A model generated the notes under the pieces. That model was not told where the DNA came from. It made no database searches and saw only the letters and a list, made by a program, of their open reading frames with translations. This document shows, one piece after another, positions 44,157-53,453 of a stretch of DNA of 64,000 nucleotides (positions are counted from its first letter, which is position 1; each line of letters opens with the position of its first letter). Both the position numbers and the translations under genes were made by a program. This stretch comes from Bacillus_BD sp050389805. GTDB lineage: Bacteria; Bacillota; Bacilli; Bacillales; Cytobacillaceae. The stretch covers positions 3,100,001-3,164,000 of the forward strand of contig NZ_CP130945.1 in the NCBI RefSeq assembly GCF_050389805.1, given 5' to 3'.

Positions 44157-44612
44157 TTATGAATGGTTTGTTGCGACTTTCTTTATTAACTGTTCAAACT
44201 CATATTTACTTTCCTCAGACATTTCCGGAATAGAACTTTTTAGAAAGGGTTTTATTAACTTAGCAATCGAACCCTCTGCTGTTAGTTGAAACGCAACTGC
44301 AATACTTGTCTTGTGATTAGATAATTTAATGGTTTCAATCCGTCCATGTCCATTAAATTTGTCACTTATCCCCGTAATACGAAAGGTAATTTTTTCAAAT
44401 TCTTTCCAATCGATTATTTGCGCCTTAAAATGAATTTTTTTCTTGATTAATCCAAAATTACTTTTTACTTTCCATGTTGAAACTTTGTCTGAAATGAATT
44501 CATGTGAAATATATCCAGGGATTACCTGATGCCAATTTTCCTTTGAATGTAAAAAAATCCATAAAGTTTCATTTGGTATTTTAACAACCGTCTGAAATGT
44601 ATGTGAAGACAT
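44157..44612 (-). CDS. SRPBCC-fold protein (CoxG-like)
   Basis: 151 residues with the START/Bet v1-like pattern: TFQTVVKIPNETLWIFLHSKENWHQVIPGYIS, then the strand-rich middle and a C-terminal long helix. The CoxG branch binds hydrophobic molecules or assists carbon-monoxide dehydrogenase; there is no such enzyme near, so the ligand is unknown. The ATG at 44612 follows an unusually strong AGGGGGG. Confidence 0.8.
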   Translation of the reverse strand: MSSHTFQTVVKIPNETLWIFLHSKENWHQVIPGYISHEFISDKVSTWKVKSNFGLIKKKIHFKAQIIDWKEFEKITFRITGISDKFNGHGRIETIKLSNHKTSIAVAFQLTAEGSIAKLIKPFLKSSIPEMSEESKYEFEQLIKKVATNHS

Positions 44613-44698
44613 ATTCAATCCCCCCTCTTATGAATTTCCCCATTATAAAGGTTTATTCTCATTAAGTGATGAATATGTCTTTCATTAAAGTTAAATTA

Positions 44699-45208
44699 CT
44701 ATACTGATTGATCAATTTTTCTGTCTAATCTTTGTAACAAACGAAGAGCCCGGTTACGATCCATCCGGCGATAATGATGATTGCCTCCTGGTTCTTCATC
44801 CTTCTCATCCGCTTCTTTCACAATCTCTTGTAGAGGAGTTCGAATAATCTCTCCGCCCGGAATATAGGAATCTGTATGAAAAAGGATGGCCAAAGCAATT
44901 TCTTTTGCCTTTATCGGATTTTCACCAAGACGGATTAATAATTTATGAGCTCTTTCCGCTCCTTTAATCGCATGAATATCATTTTTTCGATATAAATCAT
45001 AATCCCATTTCCCATTTTTATACCATGTAAAATGACCAATATCATGCAAAAAACCAGCTTTTGCTGCGCTATCTGTATCAATGCCTTGTTCTTTTGCAAG
45101 TTGAAATGCATGATAGGCAACTGCAATAGCATGGACAAGTCCAGAACGATTCACGTATTTTTGAGCGATATGATGGTTAAAAATATCTACTAATGTTACA
45201 TCTCTCAT
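44699..45208 (-). CDS. HD-domain phosphohydrolase
   Basis: 169 residues. Metal-site motifs in order: H (GLVHAIAVA), HD (AGFLHDIGHF), H (KGAERAH) and a later His (ILFHTDSY). A small stand-alone HD protein, likely a phosphatase or nucleotidase; substrate unknown. Start placed at 45208 on account of GGAGGGAAAG. About 300 bases without a gene lie between it and ppaC. Confidence 0.85.
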   Translation of the reverse strand: MRDVTLVDIFNHHIAQKYVNRSGLVHAIAVAYHAFQLAKEQGIDTDSAAKAGFLHDIGHFTWYKNGKWDYDLYRKNDIHAIKGAERAHKLLIRLGENPIKAKEIALAILFHTDSYIPGGEIIRTPLQEIVKEADEKDEEPGGNHHYRRMDRNRALRLLQRLDRKIDQSV

Positions 45209-45506
45209 ACACTTTCCCTCCAACTCTTTAGAACAGGTATATTTTTTACAAAAAGTCGTTCCAGACCCTTTTAGACCATATAATGAAGTGATTTTTTCTA
45301 TACTACTTTAGATTGGAAATCCATTCAACTAATTTGTTTTTATCATCATATTTTTAAAACTTTAGCATGTCCATACATACGGGGCGTATTCTCAATAAAT
45401 TATTAAAATATGGTTAAAAATTCAGTTTTAATATGGTAAGATATTGTTTGAATGATGCTTTTATTGATCATGATAAAAGTAATAATTACATATAAGGAGC
45501 ACAGAA

Positions 45507-46439
45507 ATGGAAAAAGTACTCGTATTTGGACATAAAAATCCTGACACTGACACAATCTGTTCAGCCATTGCCTATGCAAACTTAAAGTCCGAACTTGGCG
45601 TGAATGCAGAGCCTGTCCGTCTTGGGGAAATTAGCAGTGAAACGAAATATGCTTTAGAGCATTTTCAAGTAAATGTACCACGTTTAGTTGAAAAGGTAGC
45701 TCAAGAAGCGAAACAAGTCATTTTAGTTGATCATAATGAACGTCAACAAAGTGCAGATGATATTGATGAGGTTCGTATTTTGGAAGTAATTGATCATCAC
45801 CGTATTGCCAATTTCCAAACAAGCGATCCGCTGTACTACCGTGCAGAACCTGTGGGATGTACAGCTACCATTTTAAACAAATTATATAAAGAAAATGGCA
45901 TTAAAGTGAAAAAGGAAATTGCTGGATTAATGTTATCTGCCATTATTTCAGATTCCCTATTATTCAAATCTCCAACTTGTACAGAACAAGATATTGCAGC
46001 TGCTCGTGAATTAGCAGATATTGCTGGTGTTGACCCTGAGAAATATGGTTTAGAAATGTTAAAAGCAGGTGCGGATTTAAGCGATAAAACCATTGAGCAA
46101 TTAATTACACTTGATGCTAAAGGGTTTGAGATGGGTGAATCCAAAGTGAAAATCGCTCAAGTCAATGCTGTTGATACAGAAGATGTTCTATCTCGTCAAA
46201 AAGAAATCGAAGAGGCCATTCAAGAAGTTATCGCCAATGAAAACCTTGATCTATTTTTATTCGTGGTAACAGATATTTTAACAAACGATTCTGTTGGACT
46301 AGCGCTTGGTAAGCTAACAAATGCTGTTGAATCAGCGTTCAATGTTGAATTAGATAATAACACAGCGATTTTAAAAGGTGTTGTTTCTCGTAAAAAACAA
46401 ATTGTTCCAGTATTAACAGACACCATTAAAGCAATATAA
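45507..46439 (+). CDS. ppaC: Manganese-dependent inorganic pyrophosphatase (family II)
   Basis: 310 residues of the DHH family. Metal-binding motifs: FGHKNPDTDTICSAIAYA, VDHNE, DHHRIANF and, at the C-terminal domain, RKKQIVPVL that holds substrate lysine/arginine. Cleaves pyrophosphate to drive biosynthesis and may complement the PPDK reaction, which makes or uses pyrophosphate. ATAAGGAG precedes the ATG. A probable terminator follows at 46588. Confidence 0.96.
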   Translation: MEKVLVFGHKNPDTDTICSAIAYANLKSELGVNAEPVRLGEISSETKYALEHFQVNVPRLVEKVAQEAKQVILVDHNERQQSADDIDEVRILEVIDHHRIANFQTSDPLYYRAEPVGCTATILNKLYKENGIKVKKEIAGLMLSAIISDSLLFKSPTCTEQDIAAARELADIAGVDPEKYGLEMLKAGADLSDKTIEQLITLDAKGFEMGESKVKIAQVNAVDTEDVLSRQKEIEEAIQEVIANENLDLFLFVVTDILTNDSVGLALGKLTNAVESAFNVELDNNTAILKGVVSRKKQIVPVLTDTIKAI

Positions 46440-46497
46440 TAACAAAAGCGGACGCTGCAACTTTTCGTAAATATTTAACGCTTGTGATAAAGGAAAC

Positions 46498-46629
46498 ATG
46501 ATGAGCACGACAGTGACAATCGATATTGACACAATCGATGAAGAAAAAGCGGAAAGTTCACTAGGCGCTGGCGCGCAAGTCATCGAAAAAGAGGTTATAG
46601 GACGGATTCCTGTAACCTCTTTTTTTTGA
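46498..46629 (+). CDS. Possible 43-residue peptide after ppaC
   Basis: ATG ATG start after AAAGG, reading MMSTTVTIDIDTIDEEKAES... and ending over the terminator hairpin. The base and codon use look coding in the first 30 residues (many Thr, Asp, Glu), but the last third is simply the terminator stem. It may be a chance frame or the remains of a gene. Confidence 0.25.
   Translation: MMSTTVTIDIDTIDEEKAESSLGAGAQVIEKEVIGRIPVTSFF
46588..46627 (+). terminator. Terminator after ppaC
   Basis: AAAGAGGTTATAGGA with TTCCTGTAACCTCTTT, one bulge on each side, then a run of T. Confidence 0.85.
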
Positions 46630-46635
46630 AAAGCT

Positions 46636-47109
46636 TTAAGCAAATATTTTATCTTTAACATGATAGACCATTGCAATTTCATCACAGTTGTGTAATTTTG
46701 GACAGTTAATGCAATCCTGCCATACTTTTTGCGGCATTGTATCCTTTACAGTTACTTCAAAACCACATTTTTTAAAAAAATCAACTTGATAGGTGAGGGA
46801 TATTAATTTATCAATACCAACTCGCTTCGTTTCTTCTATTATCTTTTCCACTAACAACTTCCCAATCCCTAATTTTGTCATTGAATCATCCACAACAAGG
46901 GAACGAATTTCCGCTAAATCTTTATCTAAAATTGCTAAGCTCGCAGTTCCAACTACACGATGATCGACATCTGCCACAAAGATCGAAAAAATATTTTGGC
47001 TCAAAGACTTTTTAGTTCTTGGCAGTACAATCCCTTTATTTGAATAAATATTAATTAATTCAAATAGGCTATCAACATCAGCAATTTTTGCCCTTCTAAT
47101 TTCAACCAT
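46636..47109 (-). CDS. GNAT N-acetyltransferase (ArgA-like)
   Basis: 157 residues. Acetyl-CoA binding R/Q-x-x-G-x-G/A pattern in KLGIGKLLVEKIIEE, central FVADVDHRVVGTASLAI, and an end with CINCPKLHNCDEIAMVYHV, three cysteines typical of a Bacillus subgroup annotated as N-acetylglutamate-synthase-like. The substrate is not known. Convergent with ppaC. Confidence 0.82.
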   Translation of the reverse strand: MVEIRRAKIADVDSLFELINIYSNKGIVLPRTKKSLSQNIFSIFVADVDHRVVGTASLAILDKDLAEIRSLVVDDSMTKLGIGKLLVEKIIEETKRVGIDKLISLTYQVDFFKKCGFEVTVKDTMPQKVWQDCINCPKLHNCDEIAMVYHVKDKIFA

Positions 47110-47216
47110 ATTTCGTCCTCACCTTACCATAATATCAATAATTTGTTTTAATCATACTCGATTTTCTCAAAAAGTCAATATTTAATCATAAAAATGTATA
47201 ATTATAAATTACTAAA

Positions 47217-47267
47217 AAAAGGGTGACAGGCACCTTCCATAAAATGGAAGGTGCCTGTCACCCTTTT
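47217..47267. repeat. Perfect 24-bp inverted repeat, terminator of ppiB
   Basis: Arms 47217-47240 and 47244-47267 are exact complements with a three-base loop (AAA). Each holds GGTGACAGGCACC. It is much longer than usual terminators and lies after the ppiB stop codon; A- and T-runs at both ends let it work both ways. I have the impression that GGTGACAGGCACC recurs between genes in Bacillaceae, but cannot check. Confidence 0.75.
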
Positions 47268-47278
47268 CAATATAAAAT

Positions 47279-47716
47279 TTATGCTTCGATAACTTCTACT
47301 TTTTCCATTACATCACCATTTTTCATGGCTAATACTGTATCCATTCCGGAAGTTACTTTTCCAAATACAGTATGTACACCATTTAAATGTGGCTGTGGTT
47401 CATGCACAATAAAAAATTGACTTCCACCAGTATCTCTTCCTGCATGGGCCATGGATAAAGAACCTACTTCATGCGTATGAGGATTTCCTTCTGTTTCACA
47501 TTTAATTGTATATCCAGGTCCACCTGTTCCTGTTCCATGTGGACAACCTCCTTGACTTACAAAGCCTGGAATCACACGATGGAATGTAAGTCCATTATAA
47601 AAGCCCTCATTTGCAAGCTTTTCAAAGTTTGCTACTGTACCAGGAGCCTCATTTGGATATAATTCAAATTCAATTTTTTCACCGTTTTGCATTAATATGT
47701 ATCCTTTTTTAGACAT
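47279..47716 (-). CDS. ppiB: Peptidyl-prolyl cis-trans isomerase, cyclophilin type
   Basis: 145 residues. Cyclophilin motifs FHRVIPGFVSQGGCPHGTGTGG, the catalytic Arg in FHRV, SLSMAHAGRDTGGSQFFIV and LNGVHTVFGKV. Speeds proline isomerisation during folding; cytoplasmic (no signal peptide). ATG at 47716 after AAAGGAGATG; longer frame upstream is unlikely. Confidence 0.95.
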   Translation of the reverse strand: MSKKGYILMQNGEKIEFELYPNEAPGTVANFEKLANEGFYNGLTFHRVIPGFVSQGGCPHGTGTGGPGYTIKCETEGNPHTHEVGSLSMAHAGRDTGGSQFFIVHEPQPHLNGVHTVFGKVTSGMDTVLAMKNGDVMEKVEVIEA

Positions 47717-47791
47717 TTTATGCATCTCCTTTATGATTAGTAAAACACGTATAATCATACCATTATTTAACTCATTTCACAAAAATTTGTC

Positions 47792-48604
47792 CTAACTTCT
47801 ATCAAAAAATTGAGCTAATTCTACAATCATCGCTCCCATTCTTTCATGTTTTGGTACCACTAATCGTCTAACCCCTTCTTCTTTCAAAGCTGCAGCGGTT
47901 ACTTTTCCTACGGCTGTTGCAATGGTTTTCCCTTCATTAAAAGCAGATAGTATATCTTTATAGAATTCTTTCTTTTTTGCAAAATCTAATAACCAATGGA
48001 CCTGTATTGCGGTTGTAAAACAAACAGCATCTACCTTATTATTTAAAATTTCATCACAGACTCTTTCCAATGTTTCTTGTTCTGGAGCCACATGTATATA
48101 AGGAAGCAAATACGTAACATGAGCACCCTTTGTTTCTAAAAACTCAATTAACGATGGAGCCTTTTCCCCGTGCAATTGTACGACTATTTTTTTATTTTCT
48201 AAGCATAAATCTTGCATTTTATGGATTAAATTTTGAGTCGTCCCGTCATCATCAGAAACGACTGCCTGTAAGTTTAACCTTTTTAATGCAGCGGTCGTTT
48301 TATACCCTCTTGAGGCAATCTTTGTCTTTGATAACTGTTCAATAAATTTTTCATGCAATCCAAGTTTATCGGTTTGTTCAAGCAATGTTTCTAATCCAAT
48401 TCCTGTTGTAATAATTGCCCAATCAGCCCCATTTTCAACAAAAGCTCTAATATCCTTTTCAATCTCATTTCCAGCTTTAAAAACTGTTCCTTGTAAAGAG
48501 CGAACACTGGCAGTTCCACCTTGTTTCTGTATTAACGTCATCATCTCATCGGTTTTCCTTGTCGCCCCTAACACCACATGTTTCCCTGCTAATCCGTTTC
48601 CCAT
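47792..48604 (-). CDS. hemD: Uroporphyrinogen-III synthase-like protein
   Basis: 270 residues of the HemD fold: GKHVVLGATRKTDEMMTLIQ, FVENGADWAIITTGIGLETL, KIASRGYKTTAALK and AVCFTTAIQVHWLLDFA, ending TATAVGKVTAAALKEEGVRRLVVP. The fold is known to be weakly conserved, so the call rests on pattern and length. No other haem gene is adjacent, whereas the usual hemAXCDBL operon would be elsewhere, so this may be a second or regulatory-domain-like member. Confidence 0.75.
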   Translation of the reverse strand: MGNGLAGKHVVLGATRKTDEMMTLIQKQGGTASVRSLQGTVFKAGNEIEKDIRAFVENGADWAIITTGIGLETLLEQTDKLGLHEKFIEQLSKTKIASRGYKTTAALKRLNLQAVVSDDDGTTQNLIHKMQDLCLENKKIVVQLHGEKAPSLIEFLETKGAHVTYLLPYIHVAPEQETLERVCDEILNNKVDAVCFTTAIQVHWLLDFAKKKEFYKDILSAFNEGKTIATAVGKVTAAALKEEGVRRLVVPKHERMGAMIVELAQFFDRS

Positions 48605-48743
48605 TTTATATCTCCTTTTTTATTGATCATGTTTATTTTCACATATTTCAACACTTTTTTATAGAACTAATCACAATGATTTAAAGATTTAACTATTAAA
48701 TTTACATAATATTTTATATGTAAACTTATGAGTAAAAAATAAA

Positions 48744-48763
48744 CCTCGGTTTTATAACCGAGG
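48744..48763 (-). terminator. Terminator of the IscA-like gene
   Basis: CCTCGGTT, four-base loop, AACCGAGG, followed on the minus strand by TTTATTTTTTACTC. Confidence 0.9.
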
Positions 48764-48769
48764 CTCTTC

Positions 48770-49081
48770 TTAATGGTGGTGCCCGTGATTAAGGCGATCC
48801 TTTACTGGATTTGTTATGACAAATCCCTCTTGCGGAACATAATAGTATTGAATCCAAACACCATCTAAAAACTCTTCTCTCGTATCAAGAAGAATGTCAA
48901 TGTCTTTGTCCGTTTTAACCATTTCATCAAACTCTGTTGGCTCATCGAAGCGAAGATCATAATGAGCATGATCCCCATGCATATGAGTAATGTAAACACG
49001 CAGTAATTTACCCGTATCCCCTTCTCTTGCAATCATTTCTTTAAGAACTTTAGCAGCATGACGGTTAATTTTACATTTCAT
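48770..49081 (-). CDS. HesB/IscA-like protein without the cluster cysteines
   Basis: 103 residues with the HesB fold pattern: INRHAAKVLKEMIAREGDTGKLLRVYITHMHGDHAHYDLRF, DIDILLD, and FVITNP near the end. IscA-type scaffolds end in CGCG; here the tail reads NHGHHH, and the only Cys is at position 3. It cannot hold a classical Fe-S cluster with cysteine; His and Asp (MHGDHAH, HGHHH) could bind iron or another metal. Annotated in related genomes only as iron-sulfur biosynthesis family. Role unknown. Confidence 0.75.
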   Translation of the reverse strand: MKCKINRHAAKVLKEMIAREGDTGKLLRVYITHMHGDHAHYDLRFDEPTEFDEMVKTDKDIDILLDTREEFLDGVWIQYYYVPQEGFVITNPVKDRLNHGHHH

Positions 49082-49160
49082 CTACAAAATCTCCAATCAA
49101 AACAGAATACAAAAATAATCTCATTTTCTCTCTTTATTTGCAAAATGATTTCTGTATTTT

Positions 49161-49943
49161 TTACAAACGCTCTAACAAACTCAACAATTCACTTAAATGG
49201 TTAATTTCATAGTCAGGAATTACCTCATTCCGCTCTTTACCATGACGGTTAATCCAAACCGAACGAATTCCAGCCTGTTTTGCTCCAAGGATATCCGTCA
49301 TTAGATTATCACCGACCATAATGGCTGCTTCCTTATTAATGTTAAGCAGCGAAAGTGCGTGATCAAAAATGGATGGATCGGGTTTCCCCTTTCCAAATGC
49401 TCCAGATATAACGATTTCGTCAAAGTACGGCACTATTTCTGGAGTAATCGTTAACTTTGTATTTTGAAGATCAGGGGAACCGTTTGTTAAAAGTAATAGT
49501 TTATAGTTTCCTTTTAGTTGATCTAAAACAGAAAAACAATCATCATAGACAAATGGTTTGCGGCGTCGTTCTTCTGGAAACTTCTCTGCTAAAAATGCCG
49601 CATATTTTTCATCATCAATTCCACAACCCAACAATCCATTTCTCCACGCATCTTTTCGATATTGAGGTGCAATTTCTTTTAATTTACGAAAATCATCTGT
49701 ATCGTCTAAAAAATTACCCCAGAGTCCTTCAAAAGGATTGATCCCGATCATTTGCGTAAATGGATATGTTTCATAACTTGAATACAACTTTCTGGCTTCT
49801 TCTCGAACTGAATTTTCTAGCTTGTCTACATCAACATTATATTTTTCGGAAGCTAATTGACAAGTAGATACAAAAGCCTCTTTTACACTTTTTTGATCCC
49901 AAAGAAGTGTATCATCAAGATCAAAAAATATCGCTTCAATCAT
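49161..49943 (-). CDS. HAD-family phosphatase (YsaA-like)
   Basis: 260 residues, as B. subtilis YsaA. Motifs FFDLDDTLLWD (Asp8 nucleophile, Asp10), LLLTNGSPDLQ (motif II), Lys in SGAFGKGKPDPSIF and GDNLMTDILGA. An alpha-helical cap between motifs I and II. A phosphatase of small metabolites; phosphoserine has been proposed for YsaA. AGAGGG before the ATG. Confidence 0.85.
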   Translation of the reverse strand: MIEAIFFDLDDTLLWDQKSVKEAFVSTCQLASEKYNVDVDKLENSVREEARKLYSSYETYPFTQMIGINPFEGLWGNFLDDTDDFRKLKEIAPQYRKDAWRNGLLGCGIDDEKYAAFLAEKFPEERRRKPFVYDDCFSVLDQLKGNYKLLLLTNGSPDLQNTKLTITPEIVPYFDEIVISGAFGKGKPDPSIFDHALSLLNINKEAAIMVGDNLMTDILGAKQAGIRSVWINRHGKERNEVIPDYEINHLSELLSLLERL

Positions 49944-49976
49944 TTAGGAATCCCTCTCCCCATTTAGTTCGTATTT

Positions 49977-51053
49977 CTATTTTTTTACTTCAACTGTCCA
50001 ATCAAAGATATCCTCTTCTTTTCCAAGTTGAATCCCTGTTAATGTGTTATATAATTTTAAAGATAATTCGCCAATTTCTCCATCATTGATATCTAACTTT
50101 TTATCTTCCCAATATAGTTCACCAACTGGCGAAATGACAGCCGCTGTTCCTGTACCAAATACTTCTTCTAGTAGACCATCTTTATAGGCTTGATAGATTT
50201 CTTCCATTGAAATTTTACGTTCAACAACAGGTACATTCCAATGTCTTAACAAATGTAAAATCGAATCTCTTGTAATACCCGGGAGGATGCTTCCATTTAG
50301 TGCAGGGGTGATGACTTCACCATTGATTTTGAAGAATATATTCATACTGCCTACTTCTTCAACGTATTTTCTCTCTACCCCATCAAGCCATAGAACTTGA
50401 GAATAACCTTCTTCGTCCGCAACTTCTTGAGCTTTTAAACTAGATGCATAGTTTCCTGCTGTTTTTGCTTGTCCTGTTCCACCAGCTACTGCACGTACAT
50501 AACGACTTTCAACTGCAATCTTAATTGGCTTAATTCCTTCTTTATAGTAAGAACCAACTGGTGACATAATGATAATAAATTGGTAAGATTCAGAAGGATG
50601 TACACCTAATGAGGCTTGAGTCGCAATGATAAATGGACGAATATATAATGAAGTCCCTTTTACTTTTGGCACCCATTCATGGTCTATTTTAATAAGTTCT
50701 TTCAATGCATCTAATGCTAAAGCTTCATCAATTTCCGGGATGCATAAACGATCATTTGATTGATTTAGTCTCTGCATGTTTTTATCAGGTCTAAACAGTA
50801 AAATGTTCCCGTCCTCTGTATAATAAGCTTTTAAACCTTCAAAAACGGTTTGTCCGTAATGAAAAACCATAGCAGATGGGTCGAGTGAAAGGGGTTGATA
50901 AGGGATGATCCGTGCATCATGCCATCCTAAATCTGTTGTATAATCCATCACAAACATATGATCTGTAAATTCTTTCCCGAATTCAAGATGTTCAAAATCA
51001 GGCTTTTGTTTGTGATTTTCAGTTTGAATAATGGTTAATTGTTCGTTTGACAT
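49977..51053 (-). CDS. ilvE: Branched-chain amino acid aminotransferase
   Basis: 358 residues, class IV PLP aminotransferase of the Bacillus type. Motifs: VFHYGQTVFEGLKAYY, PEID, SLGVHPSESYQ, the PLP-lysine GGTGQAKTAGNYASSLKAQ (near residue 198), EEVGSMNIFF and FGTGTAAVISPVGEL. Makes Leu, Ile and Val from keto acids or degrades them. No T-box or leader lies upstream (only about 100 bases to pbpG). Its neighbours are unrelated. Confidence 0.94.
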   Translation of the reverse strand: MSNEQLTIIQTENHKQKPDFEHLEFGKEFTDHMFVMDYTTDLGWHDARIIPYQPLSLDPSAMVFHYGQTVFEGLKAYYTEDGNILLFRPDKNMQRLNQSNDRLCIPEIDEALALDALKELIKIDHEWVPKVKGTSLYIRPFIIATQASLGVHPSESYQFIIIMSPVGSYYKEGIKPIKIAVESRYVRAVAGGTGQAKTAGNYASSLKAQEVADEEGYSQVLWLDGVERKYVEEVGSMNIFFKINGEVITPALNGSILPGITRDSILHLLRHWNVPVVERKISMEEIYQAYKDGLLEEVFGTGTAAVISPVGELYWEDKKLDINDGEIGELSLKLYNTLTGIQLGKEEDIFDWTVEVKK

Positions 51054-51154
51054 GATCTTCTTCTCCTATCTAATATCTAAACTCATATATATTGAATTTC
51101 TAATAGTAATACTTTATCACAAAATATAGATTTTTAAAGATTTTTTGTAAATAT

Positions 51155-53305
51155 TTAATTATTTAAGATATCTTCAAATTGTTCTTTTAGCTTTTCACCG
51201 AATTCCTCTAGATCTTTCGAACCATGCTTCAGCTTTTCTTTCCACTTTGGAGCTTCTTCTTTTATTTTTTCTTTTAGCTTATTCGTTTGATCTTTAAGTG
51301 GCTCCTCTTGCTTATCTTTATTCAATTCTTTTTCTTTTAAAGAAGACTGGATGGATTTGACCTCAAATTCTTCTTTTTCAATATATGGAAGCGATTGTTC
51401 CATGATCGTTTTGAATAACGGCACTACCGTTTTAGAACTGCCCGATTGCAGATAATGCTCCCGATCCGTTTTATCGTAGCCTAGCCATACAGCTCCGACT
51501 AGATTAGGGGTATACCCGACAAACCACTGATCTTTCGTTCCATTAAGATCTTGGTAAGGTAATTGTGTAGAACCTGTTTTCCCTGCAATTTGTACGCCAG
51601 GTATTTTTGTTCCTTTTCCTGTCCCTTCTTCTACAACACCAAGGAGCATAGAAGTCATTTCATTTGCTACTTTTTTAGTCGTAACTCTCACCGTTACGGG
51701 ATCATATTCAGCAATTACCTTCCCAGTTGGTCCTTCAATTTTGCTTATTAAATGCCCCTCTTCTCTTTTGCCATCATTTGCAAAAGTGGAATAGGCTTCC
51801 GCTAATTGTAATGGGGACACACCTTTACTCATTCCCCCTAAAGCAATCCCTAAATAATGATCCTCTGGTTCAAGTGGAATCCCGAATTTCCCAAGCATGT
51901 CAATCCCTTTCTCTAAGCCGATTTCATTTAATAACCAAACAGCTGACAGATTGATCGATTGCTCTACGGCCTTATACATCGGTACCTCACCTTGGTACGT
52001 ACCAGTGACATTTGTTGGTGCATAATCCGCAAAAGTCATCTTCTCATCTTTTAAAACGGATGTAGGTTCATAACCTTCCTCTAATGCAGGGGTATATACG
52101 GCAAGAGGTTTTAACGTTGAGCCAGGCTGGACTTTCATATGTGTCGCTCGATTAAACCCTCGAAAAACATAATCCCCCCGACCGCCAACTAAAGCACGAA
52201 CTCCTCCAGTTTTAGGATCAAGCAAAACGGCTCCACTTTGAACAAGTGTATCCCCTTTTCCCGTTGGAAAGTTTGCTTTATTGTTATATACCTTCTCTAA
52301 TGAGGATTGAAGATTTTGATCCATTTCCGTGTATATATGATAGCCTCTTGTGATGATCTCTTCCTGTGTCAAGCCATACTTTGAAATGGCTTCATCGATG
52401 ACAGCATCTACATAGTACGGATATTCACGCTTGATATAACTTTCTCCACCATCTTCTAACACGATTTTTTCGTTTTTCGCAGATATGAATTGTTCTTCTG
52501 TAATCATTTCGAGTTCTTTCATACGATTAAGCACAACATCCCGTCGATTCATAGCTCGTTCATAATGTTTATAAGGATCTAATGCAGAAGGCGATTGTAA
52601 TAAACCAGCGAGCATTGCAGCTTCACTAATCGAAACTTCTTTAATATTTTTATTAAAATATTTCATTGAGGCATGGTCAATTCCCCAAGCGCCACTTCCA
52701 AAATAAACTTGATTTAAATACATGCTTAAAATTTCATCTTTTGTATAATGTTTTTCAATTTCAACAGCCAAAAATAATTCTTCCACTTTCCTTCGGAGTG
52801 TTTGTTCATGTGAAAGAAGAGCATTTTTGGCTAATTGCTGGGTAATCGTACTACCGCCACCTGTAATTTCTCCAGCCAATAAGTTTTTAATAAAAGCCCG
52901 TGTTATACCCATTACATCAAACCCATTATGTTCCTTAAACCGCCAATCCTCAATGGCAATGACTGCATTTGATACGTGATCGGGCAAATCTTTAACATTC
53001 ACTCCTTCTGTTCGGTTAGCATCGACTTTTGCAGCTACATTTCCCATGTTGTCATGAATAATGGTTGTTTGCGATAATCCTTCTTGGAGTGATTGAACAT
53101 TTGCCTTTGAGGCTGTATACGCAAAAAACACAATGGTAGTAAGAGTTACAGTTAAAACGCCCAATATTAAAATTTGCGTGAGATGTACTTTTTTCCAATA
53201 ATATTTCAGTTTATTGAACAATTTTAGCAACCACTGAGTAATAGGTGGACTAAATTTATTCCAATATCGTTTCATCCATGTCAAAACCGGCTTTAACTTT
53301 TCCAT
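51155..53305 (-). CDS. pbpG: Class A penicillin-binding protein (PbpG/PBP2D-like)
   Basis: 716 residues. One N-terminal membrane helix (about 42-64), glycosyltransferase domain with catalytic Glu119 (IAIEDWRFKEHNGFD), GGSTITQQLAKN and RKVEELFLAVEIEKHYTKDEIL, then a transpeptidase domain with Ser396-x-x-Lys (QPGSTLKPL), SIN and KTGST. Polymerises and cross-links peptidoglycan. In B. subtilis pbpG works in spore-wall synthesis. The C-terminal 60 residues are a Lys/Glu-rich tail, longer than in the model. Upstream is the putative large RNA. Confidence 0.93.
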   Translation of the reverse strand: MEKLKPVLTWMKRYWNKFSPPITQWLLKLFNKLKYYWKKVHLTQILILGVLTVTLTTIVFFAYTASKANVQSLQEGLSQTTIIHDNMGNVAAKVDANRTEGVNVKDLPDHVSNAVIAIEDWRFKEHNGFDVMGITRAFIKNLLAGEITGGGSTITQQLAKNALLSHEQTLRRKVEELFLAVEIEKHYTKDEILSMYLNQVYFGSGAWGIDHASMKYFNKNIKEVSISEAAMLAGLLQSPSALDPYKHYERAMNRRDVVLNRMKELEMITEEQFISAKNEKIVLEDGGESYIKREYPYYVDAVIDEAISKYGLTQEEIITRGYHIYTEMDQNLQSSLEKVYNNKANFPTGKGDTLVQSGAVLLDPKTGGVRALVGGRGDYVFRGFNRATHMKVQPGSTLKPLAVYTPALEEGYEPTSVLKDEKMTFADYAPTNVTGTYQGEVPMYKAVEQSINLSAVWLLNEIGLEKGIDMLGKFGIPLEPEDHYLGIALGGMSKGVSPLQLAEAYSTFANDGKREEGHLISKIEGPTGKVIAEYDPVTVRVTTKKVANEMTSMLLGVVEEGTGKGTKIPGVQIAGKTGSTQLPYQDLNGTKDQWFVGYTPNLVGAVWLGYDKTDREHYLQSGSSKTVVPLFKTIMEQSLPYIEKEEFEVKSIQSSLKEKELNKDKQEEPLKDQTNKLKEKIKEEAPKWKEKLKHGSKDLEEFGEKLKEQFEDILNN

Positions 53306-53420
53306 TAAACGATTCCTTCATCTCCCTATATGTAAATAGTGCTTTTAAGTTTCACCTTAATTTTAACACATATCATTCAAGAGGATTATTTCAAACAAAA
53401 GCAAAAATAGAAAATGAATA

Positions 53421-53449
53421 AAAAAAAAGCCCTATACTATAGGACTTTT
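53421..53449 (-). terminator. Terminator of the putative large RNA
   Basis: On the minus strand AAAAGTCCTATA pairs with TATAGGGCTTTT (one mismatch), followed by eight T. The eight-U tail on the minus strand only, together with the promoter at 54229, gives the transcript direction. Confidence 0.8.
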
Positions 53450-53453
53450 ATGT

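Noticed and set aside
46413..46685. Minus-strand frame of 90 codons over the end of ppaC
   Set aside because: It lies antisense to ppaC's end and its terminator, has no ribosome-binding site, and shows low-complexity composition.
48770..48775. Selenoprotein form of the HesB-like gene
   Set aside because: The gene ends in TAA and shows no in-frame TGA.
49977..51154. T-box or leucine riboswitch before ilvE
   Set aside because: Only about 100 bases lie upstream, and no T-box sequence or terminator is there.
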